Below are positions 58,844-64,000 of a stretch of DNA of 64,000 bases, in pieces (within the stretch, counting starts at the first letter, position 1; each line of letters opens with the position of its first letter). The notes beneath the pieces were generated by a model. The model was not told the origin of the DNA. It searched no databases and saw only the letters and a program-made list of their open reading frames with translations. Source of the DNA: Rhizobium sp. Pop5 (GTDB taxonomy: Bacteria > Pseudomonadota > Alphaproteobacteria > Rhizobiales > Rhizobiaceae); the NCBI RefSeq assembly GCF_024721175.1, contig NZ_CP099399.1:4003501-4067500 (forward strand), in the 5' to 3' direction. The position numbers were made by a program, and so were the translations under genes.

Positions 58844-59338
58844 ATGACGATTTTGAGTGTTTACAATAACAATCCGTTAATCGATGGCCGGCAATCGGAC
58901 AGGGCCATGATGGTGCGGCGGGGAACGCAGATATTACTGCATGAAATGCGCCACGCCGTGCTGCCCGAACTGCCGCTGGCAAGCGGCCGCCGCGCCGATC
59001 TGATCACGCTTTCGGAAAAGGGCGAGGTCTGGATTATCGAAATCAAGACGTCGGTCGAGGATTTCAGGGTGGATCGTAAATGGCCGGAATACAGGCTGCA
59101 TTGCGACCGCCTGTTCTTTGCGACTCACGAGGGTGTGCCGCTCGATATCTTTCCCGAGGAATGCGGGCTTTTTCTCTCGGACGGTTATGGCGCCCATATG
59201 ATTCGCGAGGCGCCGGAACATCGCATGGCCCCCGCCACCCGCAAATCCGTCACGCTCAATTTCTCGCGGGCCGCCGCCCAAAGACTGATGATGGCCGAAT
59301 GGGCGAACGGAAAACCGTATAATGTGGATGATGTGTGA
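58844..59338 (+). CDS. mmcB: MmcB-family DNA repair protein
   Basis: 164-residue protein of the alphaproteobacterial MmcB family. It has the PD-(D/E)xK nuclease pattern: GRRADLITLSEKGEVWIIEIKTSVEDFR with aspartate, glutamate and lysine in the right spacing. No signal or membrane segment. It was named from Caulobacter, where it takes part in the mitomycin-induced response; activity here is inferred. It is convergent with actR with a 6-base gap. Confidence 0.88.
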   Translation: MTILSVYNNNPLIDGRQSDRAMMVRRGTQILLHEMRHAVLPELPLASGRRADLITLSEKGEVWIIEIKTSVEDFRVDRKWPEYRLHCDRLFFATHEGVPLDIFPEECGLFLSDGYGAHMIREAPEHRMAPATRKSVTLNFSRAAAQRLMMAEWANGKPYNVDDV

Positions 59339-59344
59339 TGCCGT

Positions 59345-59923
59345 CTATTTCGGCGCGCGTTTGGCAAGGATGCGCTGAAGCGTGCGCCGATGCATGTTGA
59401 GCCGGCGCGCCGTCTCGGAAACATTGCGCTCGCACATTTCATAGACCCGCTGGATATGTTCCCAGCGCACCCGGTCGGCCGACATCGGATTTTCCGGAAG
59501 CTCTGCCTTTTCACCCGGGCGCTGCGTCAGCGCCGAAAAGACGTCGTCGGCATCCGCCGGCTTGGCAAGATAGTCTACGGCCCCGAGCTTCACGGCAGTG
59601 ACCGCCGTTGCGATATTGCCGTAGCCCGTCAGCACGATGATCCTGGTGTCGTCGCGCCGCTGGCGGATCGCTTCGATGACGTCGAGCCCGTTGCCGTCGC
59701 CGAGCCGAAGATCGACCACCGCATACTTCGGCGGCCGGCCTTTCGATTTCGCCACGCCTTCCGCCACTGATTCGGCCGTCTCCACCTGGAAGCCCCGTGT
59801 TTCCATCGCCCGCGCCAGCCGGCGCAGGAACGGTCCGTCGTCGTCGACGATCAGCAGGCTGGCGTCGGGACCGATATGGTCTTCATCCGATATGGCGAAA
59901 TCTTCATGGTTCTGTTCTGTCAT
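59345..59923 (-). CDS. actR: Redox response regulator ActR (RegA/PrrA family)
   Basis: 192 residues. The receiver has LLIVDDDGPF and the phospho-acceptor Asp71 in AVVDLRLGDGNGLDV, then VLTGYGNIATAV and YLAKPADADDV. The C-terminal Fis-type helix-turn-helix NVSETARRLNMHRRTLQRILAK (about 166-187) is characteristic of ActR/RegA. It follows actS by 56 bases. In rhizobia the pair controls acid tolerance, CO2 and nitrogen fixation, and respiratory genes. Confidence 0.95.
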   Translation of the reverse strand: MTEQNHEDFAISDEDHIGPDASLLIVDDDGPFLRRLARAMETRGFQVETAESVAEGVAKSKGRPPKYAVVDLRLGDGNGLDVIEAIRQRRDDTRIIVLTGYGNIATAVTAVKLGAVDYLAKPADADDVFSALTQRPGEKAELPENPMSADRVRWEHIQRVYEMCERNVSETARRLNMHRRTLQRILAKRAPK

Positions 59924-59979
59924 CGTCTCGGGTCCTGGCGACTGAGCGCCGATCTCAATTCCTACTTATGCCCATAAAC

Positions 59980-61290
59980 TCATTTTGTCGAATTTACGTC
60001 GATCAGCATGCGTGGCCATTCGATGCGGATGCGGGCGCCGGCATTTTCCGGGTCGCGGTTCTCGAAGACAAGCGATGCGCCCGAGCGTTCCAGCAGCGTT
60101 TTGGCGATGAAAAGCCCGAGCCCGAGCCCGCCGGCCGTATCTTCTTTCTGCCGCCGGGTCACATAGGGTTCGCCGATTCGCGTCAGAATGTCCGGCGCAT
60201 AACCGTTGCCGTCGTCCTCGATGATGATCCGCACTTTATCGTGATCGTGCTCGACGGTGATGGTCACCTTCTCCCTGGCATAATCGACGGCATTTTCGAT
60301 GAGGTTTCCGAGCCCGTACATAATGCCGGCATTGCGGTCGGTCACCGGCTCGCTCTTGCGCGGACTGTTTTCGATGAGTTCCAGCGTAATGCCGAATTCC
60401 CGGTGCGGCGCGACGATCTCCTCGATCATCGAGGATAGCGGCAGCCGGCGCATATGCGCTTCGCCTTCGGAAGAAAGCGTCGTCAACCGCCGCAGGATGT
60501 CACGGCAACGTTCGCTCTGGCTGCGCAGCAGCATGACGTCCTCGCGGAAACGGTCGTCGTCCTTGAGTTCGCGCTCCATTTCCTTGGCAACGACGCTGAT
60601 CGTCGCAAGCGGGGTGCCGAGTTCGTGCGCGGCTGCGGCGGCAAGCCCGTCGAGCTGCGAAAGGTGCTTTTCCCGCTGCAGAACCAATTCGGTCGCCGCC
60701 AGCGCATCGGCAAGCTGGCTCGCCTCCATCGAGACGCGGTAGGCATAGAAGGCGGCAAATGCCATCGTCGAGGCGATCGAGCACCAGACGCCGAATTGCA
60801 TGACGTTGTGCACGTTGATCTCGACCCCGTCGAACCAGGGCAGCGGGAAGGGAGAAAAGGCAAGCACCGTGATGCAGACCATAGCAAAGGCGATCAGGGC
60901 TGTGCTGTAGCGGATGGGCTGCGAGGCGAATGAGATGATGACGGGCACGCAGACGAGGGCTGCGAAGGGATTGGCAAGACCGCCGGTGATGAAGAGCAGC
61001 GCGCAGAGCTGCAGGAGATCGAAGCCGAGCAGCGCAAAGGCGGCCGGCGGCTCCAGCCGGTGCGTCGGCGGGTAACGGATCGTCAGGTAGAAGTTTACCC
61101 AGGCAAGGGCGGCGATCAGCGAGGAGCTCGCAATCAGCGGCAAGGGAAATTTCAGCCAGAAAGCAACGATGAACACCGTCACCGCCTGTCCGCCGACGGC
61201 AAGCCATCGCAATCGCACCAGCGTCTGCAGGCGCAGTCTTCGGCTGTTATGCCGGTCTTCCAGCGTGTGGCTTTCCGTCTTGTCGATCAT
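59980..61290 (-). CDS. actS: Redox sensor histidine kinase ActS (RegB/PrrB family)
   Basis: 436 residues with six hydrophobic segments in the first 190 residues. The quinone-sensing motif GGLANPF (103-109) typical of RegB is present; the H-box is AAAAHELGTPLATI with His222; SERCRDIL carries Cys262, in the position of the redox-active cysteine known in RegB. The ATPase has ENAVDYA, DDGNGYAP and GGLGLGLFIAK. ATG 61290 lies 21 bases after the hrpB stop, so hrpB, actS and actR may be one transcript. Confidence 0.95.
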   Translation of the reverse strand: MIDKTESHTLEDRHNSRRLRLQTLVRLRWLAVGGQAVTVFIVAFWLKFPLPLIASSSLIAALAWVNFYLTIRYPPTHRLEPPAAFALLGFDLLQLCALLFITGGLANPFAALVCVPVIISFASQPIRYSTALIAFAMVCITVLAFSPFPLPWFDGVEINVHNVMQFGVWCSIASTMAFAAFYAYRVSMEASQLADALAATELVLQREKHLSQLDGLAAAAAHELGTPLATISVVAKEMERELKDDDRFREDVMLLRSQSERCRDILRRLTTLSSEGEAHMRRLPLSSMIEEIVAPHREFGITLELIENSPRKSEPVTDRNAGIMYGLGNLIENAVDYAREKVTITVEHDHDKVRIIIEDDGNGYAPDILTRIGEPYVTRRQKEDTAGGLGLGLFIAKTLLERSGASLVFENRDPENAGARIRIEWPRMLIDVNSTK

Positions 61291-61311
61291 GCCCGGATTC
61301 CTTGATGGTCC

Positions 61312-63777
61312 TCATGTACCACGCGGTTTTGCCCGTGTCGTCGGCAACGCCTCATCAGGTCGCTCCGGCCACGGATGGCGTGGATAGCGCCCGCGCATCT
61401 CGGCGCGCACGTCTTTCCATGAGCCGGCCCAGAAACCCGGAAGGTCGCGCGTCGTCTGGATCGGCCGGTGTGCGGGCGAAGTCAGCTCCAGCAGCAGGGG
61501 CAGGCGGCCTCCGGCGACCGCCGGATGCTGCTTCAGCCCGAACAGCTCCTGCACGCGGATCGTCAGAATCGGCTCCTCGCCTTCATATTGGATCGGATGC
61601 CTCTGTCCGGTCGGCGCTTCGAAATGCGTCGGCGCAAGCCGGCTAAGATCACGCTGCTGCTCGTGGGGCACCAGTGACATCAGCCCGATCGAAAGCCCAC
61701 CCGCGGAAATCTCCGAAAGGCCGCGAGCCTCCGTCTGGAAGGGTGCGAACCAGTCGTCCAGCCGGGACAGCAGCGCAGCGTCGCTGACGTCCGGCCAGGG
61801 ATCGCCGATGGTTCTATGAAGGAACCCGATCCGTTCGCGAAGCTGCAGCGCCTCCTTCGAGAAAGCAAGCTGATCGAGCCCCAGTTCGCGCACCCCCTCC
61901 ATCAGTGCCTGCGTGACGGCGGCCCCGGAAGGGCGCGGCAAGGGCGTCTCCTCGAAAACGATCGCGCCGAGCCGGGTTGCCCGCCGTGCTCGTACCTGCC
62001 GGCTCTGTCGGTCGAAGAATGTCTGGTCGTCCGTCCTGATTTCGCCGGGCAGTTCGGCTTCGACGTCGGCGCGCGTCACCTCGGCGGCCGTGAGAATCCG
62101 CGCCTGTGCTGCCCGTCCTGTGAGATCGGCAATGACAAGCATCTGGCTGCCGGCGAGCCTCTCGGTTTCCGGCAGCTCCGCTCCCCGCCCGTTCGCCATC
62201 ACGAATCGCCCGCGCCCGCCGCGCTGCAGCGCGATTCGGTCGGGGAAAGCATGCAGCAGAAGCTGGCCGGCCAACGCCGGCGATGTTGAAGTGATGGTGT
62301 CGAGGCCGGCCCCAAGCCGTCCCGCCAGCCGCCGCGAGGCGTCGGCTCTTTCGCCGCGCTCGGCCTTGAAGCGCCGCAGCCGTTCCTCGATGTCGACGCT
62401 CGTTCCGCCAAGCCCCTGTTCGGTCAGAAGCACGGCAATCATCGCCGCCTCGCGCGCATGCCCCGATTCACCTGATGAAACGACCATGGCGGCGAGCCGC
62501 GGCGGCAAGGCGAGGTCGCGCATTGTCTTGCCGCGTGTAGTCAGAGCGCCGTCCTTGTCGAGCGCGCCGAGCTGGCCAAGCAGCACCCGTGCTTCTCTGA
62601 GCGTCGTTTCAGGCGGCTGATCGACGAAGGCAAGGGATGCCGGATCCTGGACGCCCCACTGGGCGAGATCGAGCACCAGCCCGGAAAGATCGCTGGAGAG
62701 GATCTGCGGCGGCGTGAAGGCCGGCAGTGCCGCCGTCTGTCCCTGATGCCACAGCCGGATCGCGATGCCGGGTTCCGTTCGTCCTGCGCGGCCGGCCCGC
62801 TGATCGGCCGAAGCCCGCGACACCCGCACCGTCTCAAGCCGGGTGATGCCGGTCGAGGCTTCGAAGACCGGCAGGCGCTGCAATCCGCTATCGATGACGA
62901 TCCGGACGCCGTCGATGGTGATCGACGTTTCGGCGATCGATGTCGCCAGCACGATTTTGCGCGTCCCCTTGGAGGCAGGTTTGATCGCCGCATCCTGCTC
63001 TTTCTGGCTGAGATTCCCGTAAAGGGGCGCAATCAGCGTTTCGGGTCCGAATCGTCCCTGAAGACGCTCGACTGTTCGTGTGATTTCCGCCTGACCGGGC
63101 AGGAAAGCAAGGATCGAGCCCCCGTCGTTGGTATGGGCCTCGATAATCGCCCGCGTAACCGCATCCTCGATGCGTTCGCCGCCCGGCCGGTCCTGGTAGC
63201 GGATATCGATCGGAAAACTGCGGCCCAGGCTCTCGATGACGGGTGGATAATCGAGCAGCGCGGCCACACGATCGACGTCGAGTGTCGCCGACATCACAAG
63301 GATGCGCAGATCCTCGCGCAACGCGGATTGAACGTCGAGCGCTAGTGCCAGTCCGAAATCGGCATCTAGTGACCGCTCGTGGAATTCGTCGAAGAGCACG
63401 GCCGAAACGCCAGTCAGTTCCGGATCGTCGAGTATCATCCGGGCGAAAACCCCTTCGGTCACCACTTCGACCCGCGTTGCCGCCGATATCCTGTTATCGA
63501 GGCGCATGCGGTAGCCGATTGTTTCGCCCACCTGTTCGCCGATCAACGAGGCCATCCGGCTTGCCGCGGCCCGCGCTGCCAGACGTCGCGGCTCGAGCAG
63601 GATGATCCTGCCGTCGCCGCGCCAGGCTTGGTCGAGCAGGTAAAGCGGCACCAAAGTCGTCTTGCCGGCGCCGGGCGGGGCCGAGAGAACGGCGCGTTTA
63701 TGCTCGGTCAGCGCTGCTGCGACGGCAGGCAGGACATGCGAAACCGGAAGCTCCGGCAATGATGCAGAGATTGTCAC
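61312..63777 (-). CDS. hrpB: ATP-dependent helicase HrpB
   Basis: 821-residue DEAH-box helicase of the HrpA/HrpB family. GTG 63777 starts MTISASLPELPVSHVLPAV. Motifs: Walker A SAPPGAGKTTLVPLYLL, LEPRRLAARAAASRMAS, the DE-x-H box DEFHERSLDADFGLAL, MSATLDVDRVA, and the C-terminal helicase RASADQRAGRAGRTEPGIAIRLW. The C-terminal HrpB_C domain with LFGLKQHPAVAGGRLPLLLELTSPAHRPIQTTRDL is present. Its GTG overlaps the ornithine-cyclodeaminase stop by 4 bases. The cellular substrate is unknown. Confidence 0.95.
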   Translation of the reverse strand: MTISASLPELPVSHVLPAVAAALTEHKRAVLSAPPGAGKTTLVPLYLLDQAWRGDGRIILLEPRRLAARAAASRMASLIGEQVGETIGYRMRLDNRISAATRVEVVTEGVFARMILDDPELTGVSAVLFDEFHERSLDADFGLALALDVQSALREDLRILVMSATLDVDRVAALLDYPPVIESLGRSFPIDIRYQDRPGGERIEDAVTRAIIEAHTNDGGSILAFLPGQAEITRTVERLQGRFGPETLIAPLYGNLSQKEQDAAIKPASKGTRKIVLATSIAETSITIDGVRIVIDSGLQRLPVFEASTGITRLETVRVSRASADQRAGRAGRTEPGIAIRLWHQGQTAALPAFTPPQILSSDLSGLVLDLAQWGVQDPASLAFVDQPPETTLREARVLLGQLGALDKDGALTTRGKTMRDLALPPRLAAMVVSSGESGHAREAAMIAVLLTEQGLGGTSVDIEERLRRFKAERGERADASRRLAGRLGAGLDTITSTSPALAGQLLLHAFPDRIALQRGGRGRFVMANGRGAELPETERLAGSQMLVIADLTGRAAQARILTAAEVTRADVEAELPGEIRTDDQTFFDRQSRQVRARRATRLGAIVFEETPLPRPSGAAVTQALMEGVRELGLDQLAFSKEALQLRERIGFLHRTIGDPWPDVSDAALLSRLDDWFAPFQTEARGLSEISAGGLSIGLMSLVPHEQQRDLSRLAPTHFEAPTGQRHPIQYEGEEPILTIRVQELFGLKQHPAVAGGRLPLLLELTSPAHRPIQTTRDLPGFWAGSWKDVRAEMRGRYPRHPWPERPDEALPTTRAKPRGT

Positions 63778-64000
63778 TTGCGTCCCGCCACGCTCTCATA
63801 GGCAAGGATCGCGCCGGCAAGATCCTCTAGCGCTGCACCGACCGACTTGAACAGCGTGATTTCCTCGTCATGGCTTCGCCCGCCATGTGCGCCGCTGACA
63901 AGTTCCGCCAGCTCCGATTTGATATCGCCTGGCCTTAAAGCGCCGCTCTTCAGCGGCTGGACGATATCGCCGGCCTCGCTGGTGGCGCCGGCGCGGGTAT
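63774..64000 (-). CDS. Ornithine cyclodeaminase/mu-crystallin family protein (C-terminal part)
   Basis: Translating the minus strand gives the last 74 residues of a gene that starts outside the window, with KSGALRPGDIKSELAELVSG and HDEEITLFKSVGAALEDLAGAILAYESV, the C-terminal signature of the ornithine cyclodeaminase/mu-crystallin NAD-binding family. Members include ornithine cyclodeaminase and delta-1-pyrroline-2-carboxylate reductase; the fragment does not tell which. Its stop overlaps the hrpB start (GTGA), so the two genes are translationally coupled. Confidence 0.85.
   Translation of the reverse strand, partial: TRAGATSEAGDIVQPLKSGALRPGDIKSELAELVSGAHGGRSHDEEITLFKSVGAALEDLAGAILAYESVAGRK

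Overview
The window is a contiguous stretch of core chromosome from an alphaproteobacterium of the Rhizobiales. Protein sequences (SecB, ChvG/ChvI, DivL, AddA/AddB, the histidine genes, ActS/ActR, MmcB) and gene order point to Rhizobium of the etli/leguminosarum group. The DNA is GC-rich and densely coding, many genes overlap by 1, 4 or 8 bases, and alternative GTG/TTG starts are common. I see no insertion sequence, prophage, CRISPR array, tRNA or rRNA.

Layout. 1-3292: rho (cut by the window edge), hemJ and hemE run leftward, followed by a non-coding AT-rich region with DnaA boxes and GANTC sites that I read as the chromosomal replication origin. 3293-6925: ppsR-maf-aroE-coaE-dnaQ run rightward from the origin; a parS-like site sits at the maf/aroE junction. 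6992-13561: secB and fxsA (leftward), then a Tim44-like gene, mltA, an Smr gene, an XRE regulator and gyrB. 13629-19545: nitroreductase, DUF2218, glutathionyl-hydroquinone reductase, an FAH-family hydrolase, PHB depolymerase phaZ, a DUF2852 membrane protein and a YgjP-type metallopeptidase. 19620-24679: trpF-trpB-trpA-accD-folC.

24754-36734 is a long leftward block: divL, a tsaE-amgK fusion, murU, addB, addA, trxA. It joins cell-cycle control, tRNA modification, peptidoglycan recycling and double-strand-break repair. 36937-44318: ahcY with a palindromic operator candidate upstream; the permease-less PTS proteins HPr and EIIA-Man with a short HprK; the ChvG/ChvI envelope-acid sensor system; and, divergently across an AT-rich gap, pckA. 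44426-45476: arfB and alkB.

45491-50926 is a leftward histidine block (hisB, DUF2628 gene, hisH, two uncharacterised genes, hisA, hisF, hisE) ending in coaA. 51104-57911: hslV-hslU, a DUF1402 secreted protein, a cytochrome P450 and malate synthase glcB. 57981-64000: an L,D-transpeptidase lipoprotein, mmcB, the redox two-component system actR/actS, hrpB, and the C-terminal end of an ornithine-cyclodeaminase-family gene.

The most interesting items are the origin with its GANTC cluster and repeat, two parS-like sequences, the tsaE-amgK fusion beside murU, DivL with tyrosine in place of the phospho-accepting histidine, AccD without its zinc-ribbon cysteines, AddB without iron-sulfur cysteines, candidate operators before phaZ, ahcY and pckA, and uncharacterised genes embedded in the histidine cluster.
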